From Leptospira perdikensis (lineage in GTDB: Bacteria; Spirochaetota; Leptospiria; Leptospirales; Leptospiraceae), in the NCBI RefSeq assembly GCF_004769575.1, contig NZ_RQGA01000017.1, positions 1 to 64,000 of the forward strand: 64,000 nt of DNA, in the 5' to 3' direction. The notes beneath the pieces were generated by a model. The model was not told the DNA's origin. It did not search any database and was given only the letters and a program-made list of their open reading frames with translations. A program made the translations under genes and the position numbers. Position 1 is the first letter of the stretch; every line of letters starts with the position of its first letter. Of the stretch, positions 1 through 9,239 are shown one piece after another.

Positions 1-1529
1 GAGCTACTTTTTTGTTTTTTAGGAATGGTTTCATATTCAACGGCACTGTGTTTGCAGTGGGCACAGGTTCTTCGGACTTCCACAGATCCGGAACTACTAT
101 AGGTTGCTTCACTTAAGATTTTACTCGATTTACAAACAAAGGTTTCAAACTTACAGTCTGGGCAAACTTTGATTTTTGGAAAAGATGTTCCTTTGTAAAT
201 ATATTCAGGGTCGATATTTCGGAACTTTAGAATGGAATTAGAATGGCAACTTGAACAGACCCAAACATCATAATCTACGGAATTGAGAATTTCTTCAGAA
301 ATTTGGCCTTCCGACAAATGTTTGTTATCTGCTTCTTCGGAAAGTTTAACCATTACGGCTCCACATTTTTTGCAGTTTCTGGGGATATTTCTAATTTTTA
401 ATAGTCTTTCGCTTAACTTACGCATTCGTAAGTCACCCCAAAAAATAAAAAAGAGAATGATGCTACCAATGATAAGAAAAATCGAAATGGGAAATAAAGC
501 ATCATCCAAAAACTCAGAGAGAAGAGTGATGGTGAATATTACTGGCGTGATAATGACACCGTAGAATAAAGGAAAGTCTGTTTTATGGACAATATGGTAT
601 TTTGCCGTAGGGGAAGGGATGATCCAAACAACAATCCTTTGTAATAAATGTAAGAATGCAAAAAGGGAAATATAACCAAAGATAAAGTACTGTTTGGTTT
701 GCCTGGTTTTTTCTTTTTCGATTTTTTCTTCTTCAGAAAATTTTTCATTTAACAATCGCGATTCTTCGTCATTTAAAAAATAATTAGACGTTGTATTGTA
801 AGTTTCAACGGTTCTGTCTAAAATTTGTTTCTCTTCTTCGCTCAGTTGTGTATAGGACTTCCCTTGATAATCATAATAGTCAGTTCTTTCGGGTACGGTT
901 TGATTGTTGGTGTCTTCTACTGCAACGTCCGTTACGGCCACACTGTTTGGTTCCGTGAGAAGTTGGTCCACTTCTCGTTCAGGGTGGTTGAGTTTTGTAA
1001 TCAATGCGGCTACGGTTTCGATATGCCCTTTTTGAAAATTGTCTGCTTTGAATGCGGGGATGGTGTAAGTATCAATGATTCGTTTGACAACCACATCGGG
1101 AAGATCCCCTTCGAGACCATAACCGATTTCTATTTCCACTCTTCTCTGGTCGATGATATGTAAAACGAGGATTCCATTGTCTTTGCCTTTTTTCCCAATC
1201 TTCCAATAATTAAATAGGGCAACGGCAAAATCTTTTGGCACATAACTTCCAATTGTCGGTAGAGTGACAACGGCAATTTCTAATCCAGATGCCGCCTCTT
1301 CCTTATTGATCAACTGGTCAATGGAAGCCGTGTCTGTCAAAACACCAGCACTGTCCTCCACCCAACTGTTCCTGAGTTCTTTTGGGTTCGGAACCTTGGA
1401 AATAAGAGAGTCGATGGATTCTTCGTTGGTAGGGGAACAAAAAGTAGTAAAGAGTAGGGGGATCATTACTGTTAGGATCAGTAAATATTTAGGAAGGAAG
1501 TTTTGTCTTATTGGGAAAGGTGCATTCAC
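1..1529 (-). CDS. TPM-domain (YgcG/Psb32-like) lipoprotein with C-terminal zinc-ribbon region, truncated by window edge
   Basis: I translated this frame by hand; it is open from a GTG start (1529) to the window edge, about 509 codons, so the C-terminus is missing. The N-terminus is a signal peptide ending in a lipobox-like LLFTTFC. Residues ~50-180 match the TPM fold: NSWVEDSAGVLTD, then EIAVVTLPTIGSY, then DNGILVLHIIDQRRVEIEIG and GYGLEGDLPD. A linker and three membrane segments follow (~270-370), then a cytoplasmic tail with four CxxC pairs (CKKC, CSSC, CPDC, CAHC) that should form zinc ribbons. TPM proteins are envelope proteins of poorly defined function. An in-frame TAA lies five codons before the GTG, so GTG is the earliest start; an internal ATG about 21 codons in would shorten the signal peptide. 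Confidence 0.8.
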   Translation of the reverse strand, partial: MNAPFPIRQNFLPKYLLILTVMIPLLFTTFCSPTNEESIDSLISKVPNPKELRNSWVEDSAGVLTDTASIDQLINKEEAASGLEIAVVTLPTIGSYVPKDFAVALFNYWKIGKKGKDNGILVLHIIDQRRVEIEIGYGLEGDLPDVVVKRIIDTYTIPAFKADNFQKGHIETVAALITKLNHPEREVDQLLTEPNSVAVTDVAVEDTNNQTVPERTDYYDYQGKSYTQLSEEEKQILDRTVETYNTTSNYFLNDEESRLLNEKFSEEEKIEKEKTRQTKQYFIFGYISLFAFLHLLQRIVVWIIPSPTAKYHIVHKTDFPLFYGVIITPVIFTITLLSEFLDDALFPISIFLIIGSIILFFIFWGDLRMRKLSERLLKIRNIPRNCKKCGAVMVKLSEEADNKHLSEGQISEEILNSVDYDVWVCSSCHSNSILKFRNIDPEYIYKGTSFPKIKVCPDCKFETFVCKSSKILSEATYSSSGSVEVRRTCAHCKHSAVEYETIPKKQKSS

Positions 1530-1607
1530 GACCGCTAAACATTAGGAGGTTTCTTTTGTTTGTCAAGTCAGAGTTAAGGAGGACAAAGTGATTGGAATTT
1601 GAAGGAA

Positions 1608-1802
1608 ATGAAACTGGATGCGGGAGGAACCTCTTATGCGGAACAGCTTGCCTTACCCGGAAACTGTATGAATTCTAGAGTCTTAACTTACAAAATCGGC
1701 AATTTCGACCCCATCGGAATTTTAATTCGTCTTGATCGCACGATTGTCAAATATAAAATAGATACTGTAAGGTGGTTAGAAAGTAAAGGAGAAAGAAATT
1801 GA
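1608..1802 (+). CDS. Doubtful small ORF in the 1530-1851 intergenic stretch
   Basis: This is the only open frame of note in a 322-base gap between two minus-strand genes. It would encode about 64 residues from ATG 1608 (or TTG 1599), with GAAGG just upstream. I recognise no domain. A much better Shine-Dalgarno (AAGGAGG near 1576) is followed by a GTG that runs into a stop after four codons. The stretch could therefore be a decayed gene start, or simply non-coding. Confidence 0.2.
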   Translation: MKLDAGGTSYAEQLALPGNCMNSRVLTYKIGNFDPIGILIRLDRTIVKYKIDTVRWLESKGERN

Positions 1803-1851
1803 TCGAACATTCTCTTCTTCTAATGCGGAAAATATAGAGTAAGAGATACAA

Positions 1852-2664
1852 TTATGATCCATTACAACTGGGTTGGCAAAGAAACGTCAGTGTACGCGGT
1901 TTCAAACTTTTACCTGATGTAGATTTAATTCCTGATCCAAATGTATATGTATTTGGTCCAATAGCACCAACTCCTGAATTATAAATTGTAAGAATGTTGT
2001 TAGTTATGTCAGAATTTGTACCAATGAGCGGTATCGTTGGATTTGTGATGACATTTGCATCTAAAAAACTTTGCATATTTGATGGTACTTCCAAGTTTTC
2101 AGAGAAACTAATATAAAGATAAGTTGGCCATGTAGTAAATGTTGTTCCTTCAACTATAGGTGACGTAGACGCGATATCAATATAAGCTGGTATGGATCCT
2201 TCCATATAAAATTCAATATTGATGACTCCTGCTCCGGCAACGGATGTTTCAGCTAGGGATGCAATACCTTGTCCAGTGATCGACAGTTTAAACGTAAATA
2301 ATTCCGTTCCCGATTGGTCAAAGACTTTGATTGCCGTTTCTCCGATACTGAATGATTGATAAAACCTTCCTCCACCATCTAATGTAATTGTGTTTGCTAG
2401 ACCAGATTCTTGATTTGTTCGGCTAAGGATAGTTAGGGTGCCGTTAGCGACTGCAGAACCATTCGCGTTAACAACTTGGCCTGTTATTAGGATTTTTGAT
2501 CCTGAAAGCACCGCCGCAATCCCCAAGAAAGGGACTGCCTCTGTTCCCTCTTCCACTTCTGGATTGACTATGGGTTGCACCAAAGGGTTGAAATAGCAGT
2601 TTCCGAGTAAAAACCATAAACATATTAAAACAAGTGAAGTTGGTAATTTAGGATGTCGGTTCAT
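1852..2664 (-). CDS. Leptospira-type lipoprotein, carboxypeptidase-regulatory-like plus Big_5-like domains (paralogue 1 of 3)
   Basis: Predicted outer- or periplasm-facing lipoprotein of about 270 residues. I chose ATG 2664 because it gives a compact signal peptide ending in LLGNC and has GGAG upstream; an in-frame start at 2769 would add 35 residues ahead of it. After the lipid-anchored Cys comes a motif shared with its two neighbours (CYFNPLV..I.NP..EE). Next is a beta-sandwich that reads like a carboxypeptidase regulatory domain (ITGQVVNANGSAVANGTLTI...GRFYQSF), and then a bacterial Ig-like Big_5 pattern (STSPIVEG...ISFSENLEVPS...YTFGSGIKSTSGKSL). Function is unknown; surface or adhesive roles would be speculation. 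Confidence 0.75.
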   Translation of the reverse strand: MNRHPKLPTSLVLICLWFLLGNCYFNPLVQPIVNPEVEEGTEAVPFLGIAAVLSGSKILITGQVVNANGSAVANGTLTILSRTNQESGLANTITLDGGGRFYQSFSIGETAIKVFDQSGTELFTFKLSITGQGIASLAETSVAGAGVINIEFYMEGSIPAYIDIASTSPIVEGTTFTTWPTYLYISFSENLEVPSNMQSFLDANVITNPTIPLIGTNSDITNNILTIYNSGVGAIGPNTYTFGSGIKSTSGKSLKPRTLTFLCQPSCNGS

Positions 2665-2976
2665 AAAAATTGGCTCCGCAAGTTTGGGTGATGGTTTTAG
2701 AAATTGAACTTTGTCATGGAGGAAAGAACCCAAGACATTAATATTATAGAAGACCGGAATGTTTGGCAAGAAATTTCTTTAACAAAGAGAGGGGTTGGGA
2801 AGGGGCTTTGCGTAGGATTTAAGTTAAATAACGAGACCGGGTAGCGATTGCGGTTTTCATTAGCTCCTGAAACTTACTGTGATCATTTTACACTCCCAAA
2901 CGGAAAAATCAAAACGCGGAATCAATGCTATTTCTTCTTGGGGTCAGAAATACATTCAAGCCGATTTTTATCCTGA
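2665..2976. other. Intergenic stretch, nothing recognised
   Basis: About 312 bases between paralogous lipoprotein genes 1 and 2. I see no credible ORF, tRNA or strong terminator hairpin. It is longer than the 21-base gap between paralogues 2 and 3, so paralogue 1 may have its own promoter here. Confidence 0.4.
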
Positions 2977-3804
2977 CTAAGGTGCATATGCATAATTAAA
3001 ACGAATCGTTCTTGGCGTTAGTGCCTTCCCCGTGGCAGAAAGAATTCCTGGTTTTAAGGTTAAATCGTACACCTGCAGACCTGCAATAGTAGAGGGAGCA
3101 ATCGTTAATGTATTTCCTGGGGCAGATGTAAAATTTTGAAAGATTGCAGAAGGCGAAATGGAAATGTATTGTGATAACCATGCTTCCGTCAAAGGCCCAC
3201 TCGCCGAGGTTTGTATTGGTGCTTCCGAAAATGTAAACACAATCGATTCTATATAATTATTAATCACCGCACTATGGAGACGAGCCACCATCGATCCAGA
3301 TTGATATATATAATGTGCATCTACCAACTCAAAGAAGTTATTTGATTCACTTCCATTGATTGTCCTCAAACTCAATATTTCTAGTCCCGGAGGAGCTCCA
3401 CTCGTTACAGAAGAAACTTCACTTGGGCTGGAAACAGTGATTACCAATGTAAAAAAAGAAGACCCATCTTTAAGCACTGTAAAGTTTTGGCTACCAAATT
3501 GGTAGGGAAGATAAAACCTTCCTCCCGCATCTGTCCTGTAAGGTGATAGGGTTGATCTAGTATTATTTGTAGTAGAAGATTCTAAAACGAGGTCTACCAT
3601 TGCCACCCCATTGGGATCACGAATCTGACCGGTGATGAGGAGGGTTGGTGTTCCTAACGCGGCCCCAAGGAGGCCAAGGGAAACATTGTTATTTTCTTCT
3701 TCTACTGGATTCAATAGTCCATTCACAACGGGGTTGAGGTAACAGTTAGAAAAAATAGAAAGAAAGAGAATTAGAAAATGGATCTTACGATTTTGCACTT
3801 TCAT
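2977..3804 (-). CDS. Leptospira-type lipoprotein (paralogue 2 of 3)
   Basis: 275-residue lipoprotein with signal peptide MKVQNRKIHFLILFLSIFSN and anchored Cys, followed by YLNPVVNGLLNPVEEE, which matches its neighbours. The regulatory-like beta domain follows (LLITGQIRDPNGVAMVDLVL ... GRFYLPYQFGSQNFTV). The C-terminal half resembles Big_5 (IVFTFSEAPIQ ... LTLKPGILSATGKALTPRTI). The start is fixed by the signal peptide. It lies 21 bases downstream of paralogue 3, so the two are probably co-transcribed. Substrate or ligand is unknown. Confidence 0.8.
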   Translation of the reverse strand: MKVQNRKIHFLILFLSIFSNCYLNPVVNGLLNPVEEENNNVSLGLLGAALGTPTLLITGQIRDPNGVAMVDLVLESSTTNNTRSTLSPYRTDAGGRFYLPYQFGSQNFTVLKDGSSFFTLVITVSSPSEVSSVTSGAPPGLEILSLRTINGSESNNFFELVDAHYIYQSGSMVARLHSAVINNYIESIVFTFSEAPIQTSASGPLTEAWLSQYISISPSAIFQNFTSAPGNTLTIAPSTIAGLQVYDLTLKPGILSATGKALTPRTIRFNYAYAP

Positions 3805-3825
3805 ATTTCATTCTCCTCTTTGGGC

Positions 3826-4623
3826 TTATAATCCTAAAGGGCCAACCAAAAACTGGATTGTTGTTTGTTTAATTGATTTTCCTGCGACTGTTTTGATCCC
3901 AGAATTCAACGTAATTGTATAAGGAGTTAATGGACTTAGTGAACTACTTAACACAATGGTTACATCACTTTTGGAAATACTGGGAAATTCAAAACCAATG
4001 GTTGGATTCGTTATAAAATTTTCCGCAAGCCAAACCGATTGATTAGATGGATATTCTAAATCTTCGGAAAATTTAAACTTAAACCCACCCATAGTAATCG
4101 TGCTGTAGTTACTATCATCAATGAGTAAGCCATCATAGGGAATGGATGATATCAATTCCAAATACACCGGTGGCTCTACCCCAAGAACATAAACATCTAG
4201 GTTTTGGATTGTGAAATTAGTGTTATCAATAAAAAGGATTTTTGCTGCCGTTTGTGAGACTTCAATTTGGATGTTTACAGGGGTACCGGCATCAGAAAAT
4301 TGTAAAGTCGCTGATCCTGTTGGGACATTAAGAGAGAATCTACCGGCGCTATCAGTGGTTGATGAGTTTGCATTGTTTTTGGAAGTAAATGAGGGATTGA
4401 TGAGACTGACCTCAGTATTAGCAAAAGCAGTTCCTAGTTTTTTGATTTGCCCTGTAATACTAACGGTAACGGCTTGGCTCCCAAATCCTCCGGCTAATCC
4501 AAGTAATGCGGATGTGTCAGCTTCTTCAACCTTTGGATTCAGTATTCCATTCACAATCGGGTTGAAATAACAATTTTGAAACAATGAAAAGGAAAGGAGT
4601 AACAACCCAATTCCTTTTTTCAT
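3826..4623 (-). CDS. Leptospira-type lipoprotein (paralogue 3 of 3)
   Basis: About 265 residues from ATG 4623, chosen for a clean lipoprotein signal (MKKGIGLLLLSFSLFQNC); in-frame starts up to 4662 exist and no Shine-Dalgarno decides between them. It contains CYFNPIVNGILNPKVEE, then a carboxypeptidase-regulatory-like repeat (SITGQIKKLGTAFANTEVSL ... DSAGRFSLNVPTGSATLQF) and a clear Big_5-type C-terminus (SSIPYDG...FKFKFSEDLEYPSN...YTITLNSGIKTVAGKSI). It is the first of the three in transcription order and starts 56 bases after the coiled-coil gene ends. Function is unknown. Confidence 0.8.
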   Translation of the reverse strand: MKKGIGLLLLSFSLFQNCYFNPIVNGILNPKVEEADTSALLGLAGGFGSQAVTVSITGQIKKLGTAFANTEVSLINPSFTSKNNANSSTTDSAGRFSLNVPTGSATLQFSDAGTPVNIQIEVSQTAAKILFIDNTNFTIQNLDVYVLGVEPPVYLELISSIPYDGLLIDDSNYSTITMGGFKFKFSEDLEYPSNQSVWLAENFITNPTIGFEFPSISKSDVTIVLSSSLSPLTPYTITLNSGIKTVAGKSIKQTTIQFLVGPLGL

Positions 4624-4679
4624 TTGAAGATAGGAAAACATTTCAAAATTTATCAATTGCATTGGAATGAACCTAGTAA

Positions 4680-5498
4680 TTACTTTTTCTTTTTCAAAGA
4701 TTCTAAATCTTTTTCTAGTTGTTCTAATTCGTATTTTTCTTCGGCTTCTTTTAGTTCTTGTTCCGTTCTGATTTGTTCCACGGCTTCGTCTTTAATGCGT
4801 TTGATTTCAGAATCGGAAACCATACGGTATCCACTCCCTTCACAAACATCAACGATAATGGTTTTACGAGTGATCGTGATGAGAAATCCTCCGAGAAGGG
4901 TCACTGCCATATCTGTCCAAGTAGAAGTTTGTTTGATGCGAACGGGGCGGTTGTCCTTTGGTAGTAAAACGTTCCAATCTGGTTCTTTGAACCTTAAACC
5001 ACCAAACAACCAAAAGTATTCTGGATATTCATTGAAGGTTTGGCATTTTGCCGAGTCGGGCGCAAGTGTGATCATATTTCCATCGGCAACGGAACCGAGG
5101 ACAAAGGAATCACGAAGGCTATGGGTTACCACTTCACCACCTTCTTCTTTGGCTTTTCTTTCTGATTCTTGTCGTGTTAATTCTTCTCTACGTTTACGAA
5201 TCTCTTCTTGTTTGGCGGCGATGGCTTTTTCTTTTTCGAGTTTTCGTTTTTCTTCTTCTTCTTTACGGATGTTTTCTTCTTCCGATTCTGCAATGTCTTT
5301 ATAGATGATTTTCAAAACAGTTTTTTTGGAAATGACCATATGTTTTCCATTTTGTGTGTCCACTTCGACACTATCCACATTTTGGTTGGTCACAATCCCT
5401 TTGATGGATTTACCTTGTTTGAGAAGGATGGTTTGCACCGCGCTCAAGGGAAAAATTGCAAATAATAGTATAATTAAGGTTAAATAGATGTTTCGCAT
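4680..5498 (-). CDS. Secreted E/K-rich coiled-coil protein with Bor-like C-terminal segment
   Basis: 272 residues with a cleavable-looking signal peptide (cut after FPLSA). Residues ~20-65 look like a small beta domain (LKQGKSIKGIVTNQ...VISKKTVLKIIY). A charged coiled coil spans ~70-120. Residues ~125-235 contain a Cys pair (AKC, DVC) in a pattern loosely like the Bor/TRL lipoprotein family (EYFWLFGGL ... LLGGFLITITRKTIIVDVC). The tail is again coiled coil, ending in KKKK. The Bor resemblance is my reading by eye. It may be the first gene of the lipoprotein operon downstream. Confidence 0.7.
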   Translation of the reverse strand: MRNIYLTLIILLFAIFPLSAVQTILLKQGKSIKGIVTNQNVDSVEVDTQNGKHMVISKKTVLKIIYKDIAESEEENIRKEEEEKRKLEKEKAIAAKQEEIRKRREELTRQESERKAKEEGGEVVTHSLRDSFVLGSVADGNMITLAPDSAKCQTFNEYPEYFWLFGGLRFKEPDWNVLLPKDNRPVRIKQTSTWTDMAVTLLGGFLITITRKTIIVDVCEGSGYRMVSDSEIKRIKDEAVEQIRTEQELKEAEEKYELEQLEKDLESLKKKK

Positions 5499-5766
5499 TG
5501 TTTAGGTCCGTTTTCTAGTATTTTCCCTATATTATTAAAATTTAGAATCATTTGCAATACCGAATTTATTCATTTAACAGAAATACTTCGAGAAATAGGT
5601 ATTCATTTAGCAAAATGACACAGGTTTCCCACCAAACAATCTATATCGAATCCGAAAAAAGTTGTCGCTAATAGATGTAGTTTGATTCGTATATTACATT
5701 GTTTTTTCATTGGGATGTGGATTTGGTTTTTATTTTGAAACAAATGTTTTGTAATATTGAGGTTAC

Positions 5767-7059
5767 ATGAAAGAAGATCAAAAGATGCATAAAGTACTAC
5801 ATTCTGTACATTTATGGGGCATTGCCGTGGGACTTGTGATTTCCGGTGATTATTTTGGTTGGAACTTTGGATGGTCCAAGGCCAGTTTTTGGGAATTCAG
5901 TTTGGCCGTTGGTTGGATTGCCACTTTCTATGTGTTATTTGCACTTTGTTTTACAGAACTTGCTGCCAGTATCCCTCAATCGGGAGGACCGTCCGCTTAT
6001 GCAAAACGGGCTCTTGGCGATTTATTTGGACTCGTCACTGGGTATTTGGTTCTTGTGGAATTTTTACTCGCACCACCAGCGATTGCTTCTGCTCTCGGTG
6101 GTTACATTCATTTTCTTTTTCCCGTTATACCTGCGTTTGGTGCTGGTATCGTTATGTTTTGTTTGTTATTGTTAATTAATTTAACGGGTATCAAACAAAC
6201 AGCACGATTTGAACTCCTAGTCACTCTTGTGGCTGTGTTTGGACTTTTGTTTTATTTAGCCTTTCTTGTCCCCCATGTTTCGTTGGATCGAATTCCGTCT
6301 TTGCCTGCAGTCAGTTCTATTTCTTGGAGTTCGGTTTTTCTTTCAATACCGTTTGCGATTTGGTTTTTCCTGGCGGTAGAAGGAGTGGCTTTGGCTGCAG
6401 AAGAAGTTCGTAATCCTGCACGAGACATTCCCATTGGATACACCGCCGGCATTTTTACTTTACTTTGTTTGGCGGGACTCATTTTTGTTTTTACTGCATC
6501 GGTTGTTGATATCAAAGAAATAGCCGAGTTGGATTATCCATTATCTTATGTATTGCAAAAGTTATATGGTGTTGATTTGGTTTGGCCTTTCGTATTTACA
6601 TTCATTGGTTTGTTTGGTCTTGTTGCATCACTATTTGGGATCATTCTTGGAAACTCGCGATTGATTTATGCTATGGCAAAAGACGGATATTTACCAACCT
6701 ATCTTTCTAAATTAAGTTCAGGTTCTTTGGTTCCGCAAAATGCCGTTCTTAGTGGTGGATTATTAGGTATTTTTTGTATGTGTTTTTTAGATACAGCCGA
6801 ACTTATCACCATATCTGCATTAGGTGCATGTGGAATGTATTTACTCTGTCTTGTTTCGTATTTTATTTTGCGAAAAAAAGAACCACAAATGCCCAGGCCC
6901 TACAAAGCTCCATTGTATCCGGTGTTTCCTTTTGTGGCTCTGGTTCTAGGGATTGTGGCTTGTGGTTCCGTTTGTTTTTCTGAACCCTATTTGGCTCTTG
7001 GGGTTCTAGGGTTTGGGATTTTACTTGCAATTGGTTACCGTTTCCAATCCAAAAGGTAA
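5767..7059 (+). CDS. APC-superfamily permease, ethanolamine-permease type
   Basis: 430-residue inner-membrane transporter with about 12 hydrophobic segments. The first helix carries GLVISGDYFGWNFGW, the signature of the ethanolamine permease (Eat) branch of the amino acid-polyamine-organocation family. FTELAASIPQSGGPSAYAKR then matches the conserved helix 2-3 region, and AEEVRNPARDIP the conserved loop after helix 6. It probably imports ethanolamine or a related amine by cation coupling. No ethanolamine ammonia-lyase genes are in the window, so the substrate is inferred from family only. It stands alone, divergent from the coiled-coil gene. Confidence 0.8.
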   Translation: MKEDQKMHKVLHSVHLWGIAVGLVISGDYFGWNFGWSKASFWEFSLAVGWIATFYVLFALCFTELAASIPQSGGPSAYAKRALGDLFGLVTGYLVLVEFLLAPPAIASALGGYIHFLFPVIPAFGAGIVMFCLLLLINLTGIKQTARFELLVTLVAVFGLLFYLAFLVPHVSLDRIPSLPAVSSISWSSVFLSIPFAIWFFLAVEGVALAAEEVRNPARDIPIGYTAGIFTLLCLAGLIFVFTASVVDIKEIAELDYPLSYVLQKLYGVDLVWPFVFTFIGLFGLVASLFGIILGNSRLIYAMAKDGYLPTYLSKLSSGSLVPQNAVLSGGLLGIFCMCFLDTAELITISALGACGMYLLCLVSYFILRKKEPQMPRPYKAPLYPVFPFVALVLGIVACGSVCFSEPYLALGVLGFGILLAIGYRFQSKR

Positions 7060-7146
7060 CGGAGTTTAAGTGGAATCCAATCGATTGGCTGGTATTGGTT
7101 TAGCGTGAATTCAATGAAATTGACAATGAGTTTGGAATCAAAATTC

Positions 7147-7168
7147 AATTCAATATGAATATTGAATT
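7147..7168. terminator. AT-rich perfect hairpin between convergent genes
   Basis: AATTCAATAT-GA-ATATTGAATT is a perfect 10-bp stem overlapping the cyclase stop codon, in the gap between the convergent permease and cyclase genes. It may act as a bidirectional transcription stop, but it is GC-poor and lacks a clear T tract. Confidence 0.4.
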
Positions 7169-9239
7169 AACTACCCAGTTCCATTTTTGATTTTTCGTTT
7201 GCTTCCTGGCTACGATCCAAAAACAACCTCGATACAGAATCATCAGGGTTTTTATCCAATAGTTTGGCAAATCCTTCGATCGCTTCTTCAAAATCATCCC
7301 GACGAAATGCGTCTAGGGCTAAGGTATATTCATCTTTAGTCGATTTGAGTCGAGATGCCTTTTCCGGTTCATACCCATCCAAAACTTCCACTACAAAAAC
7401 AGATTCTGTTTTTCCTTTGATTGCTACCCGGTCGAGTAACCGGTAATGGTACCCTAACCCATCAGATGCTTCGATAAAAGTATCCGCACTGATGACAATA
7501 CGAGATGAAAAGAGTTTGGTAATTCCTTCAATTCGTGAAGCTAGGTTCACAGCATCGGAGATAACAGTTCCTTCCATTCTTTTGTGTTCACCTAATATTC
7601 CTAAGGTGAGATTTCCTGTATGAATTCCAATTCCTACTTCAATCGGAATATAACCGCAGTTGGCTCTATGGCTGTTGTAGATGCGAATGGCCTCTTGCAT
7701 TTCCACTGCCGCTTTGATGGAATCATTGATATCATAAGGAAAAAGCGCCATGACAGCATCACCAATGAACTTATCAATGAATCCATTGTTGTGTCTGATG
7801 ATGGGGCCTACTCGTTGTAAGTAACTATTTAGAAAGTCAAAGTTTTCTTTAGGGGTGAGTGTTTCTGAAAACTCGGTAAAAGATCTGATGTCAGCAAAAA
7901 GGATACTCATCCTTTTTTGAACTTGGTCTCCTAAATCCACATGACGAATATCTGTTTTGCCTAAATGGTATAAAAATTCTGTTGGGACAAATCGACTAAA
8001 AGAGCCACTGAGTTGTTTTTGCTCCTGAGCAAATTCTAGGGTTTTTGTTATGTTTTGTCGAACAATTCGGCCAAATGTAATGACTTGTAAAAAAACAAAG
8101 ATAACCACTGTAGCAGGTGCTATGTACATTGTATGAATGTAGGATTCTGCATGTAAGACATCATTGGTTGCACCCACAAGTACCAAAAGCATTCCAAACA
8201 ATAATAGTGTGGATTCCATTCGGTTTCTTTTGTAAGCGCGGGATAAATAAACAAATATGAGAAGGCCATTGGCAACAAAGGCAATCGGGTAAATGGATGC
8301 GGTCTCTGTGAAATATACTGGTGGTAACAACAAACCAAGTGTTAAGATGGATGATAAAATATAAAAGAAAATCCCCATCCGTTTGGAGAAGTCTTCTGGA
8401 AAAACGGTATAAAAATAATGATAGAGAAGAGGGGCAGACCAGAACCAAGAAACATATTCCAAACGTAATAGAATCCAATAGGGAACATCAATAAATTCGA
8501 CTAAAATTCGTTCCCCGGTGGAAATGGTTCTAAACAAAACAGCTAAAGAAAACAAAAAGATTCCCATAGTGTGTTTGCCATCACGATTATAAAAATACAT
8601 CACCAAAAAGAATAAACCAACAAAGGTCAAAACAGAAGATAACATGGTTTCGTTGATCTTTCGTTTGGTGAGTCTGTTTTCTGCTTTGGTATATGGAGAA
8701 ATTATGATATCATTCCAAATCCCACCCTTTCTGTGTATATAGTTGGCAACATAAAGATCTATAGTTAAGTTTGATGTTTGTGGTAAAACGACAATGCTGG
8801 ATTTGACTTCAGGAGTGTATTCATTTGCATTCGATCCTGGTTTTCCCGATCCACCTAAATACTTCCCGTTTACATAAATAGCGTACGAAGTGTCCTGCTC
8901 GTGGACAGTAAGAGCCATGGTATCCGAAAGATTGTCTGCCAGTTTGAGTTTGATTCGAAAACTGGCATGTCCAAATCCACCAAGTGATCCGTATGACATC
9001 TGGTATCCATTCCAATGTTTAGGAAGGTTAAGAAATAAATCAGTATCTGTTTCTTGAATTTGAAGGGGTGCCGTATTCCAAAAAAATTTCCATTCGCCGG
9101 TAAGTGCAACAAACGGTTGATCGGTGAAGGAATGATTGCTCAGGTCTAAAAAACCTTTTACAATTTCTGCTTTTACATTCCTCTCCTCTGAAAGACAACT
9201 GAGGTGAAGGAACAAAAGAACAAAAAAGATTTTTTTCAT
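7167..9239 (-). CDS. 7TMR-DISM class III adenylyl cyclase with complete active site, lipoprotein-type N-terminus
   Basis: 690 residues. The signal peptide ends LFLHLSC (lipobox). An extracytoplasmic galactose-binding-like domain (~40-190, LTGEWKFFWN ... YAIYVNGKYLGGSGK) is followed by seven membrane helices (~200-390) and a cytoplasmic class III cyclase domain (~430-620). All catalytic positions are present: metal Asps D450 (LFADIRSFT) and D494 (KFIGDAVMALF), substrate Lys K490, Thr T558 in the position typical of class IIIb adenylyl cyclases, and transition-state N565 and R569 (AVNLASR). A TPR-like tail closes the protein. It should make cAMP as a homodimer in response to a periplasmic ligand. 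Its ATG abuts the stop codon of the upstream gene, so it is the last gene of a four-gene operon. Confidence 0.9.
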   Translation of the reverse strand: MKKIFFVLLFLHLSCLSEERNVKAEIVKGFLDLSNHSFTDQPFVALTGEWKFFWNTAPLQIQETDTDLFLNLPKHWNGYQMSYGSLGGFGHASFRIKLKLADNLSDTMALTVHEQDTSYAIYVNGKYLGGSGKPGSNANEYTPEVKSSIVVLPQTSNLTIDLYVANYIHRKGGIWNDIIISPYTKAENRLTKRKINETMLSSVLTFVGLFFLVMYFYNRDGKHTMGIFLFSLAVLFRTISTGERILVEFIDVPYWILLRLEYVSWFWSAPLLYHYFYTVFPEDFSKRMGIFFYILSSILTLGLLLPPVYFTETASIYPIAFVANGLLIFVYLSRAYKRNRMESTLLLFGMLLVLVGATNDVLHAESYIHTMYIAPATVVIFVFLQVITFGRIVRQNITKTLEFAQEQKQLSGSFSRFVPTEFLYHLGKTDIRHVDLGDQVQKRMSILFADIRSFTEFSETLTPKENFDFLNSYLQRVGPIIRHNNGFIDKFIGDAVMALFPYDINDSIKAAVEMQEAIRIYNSHRANCGYIPIEVGIGIHTGNLTLGILGEHKRMEGTVISDAVNLASRIEGITKLFSSRIVISADTFIEASDGLGYHYRLLDRVAIKGKTESVFVVEVLDGYEPEKASRLKSTKDEYTLALDAFRRDDFEEAIEGFAKLLDKNPDDSVSRLFLDRSQEANEKSKMELGS

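Noticed and set aside
4624..5304. 226-codon plus-strand frame
   Set aside because: Ser/Phe-rich shadow of the coiled-coil gene on the other strand.
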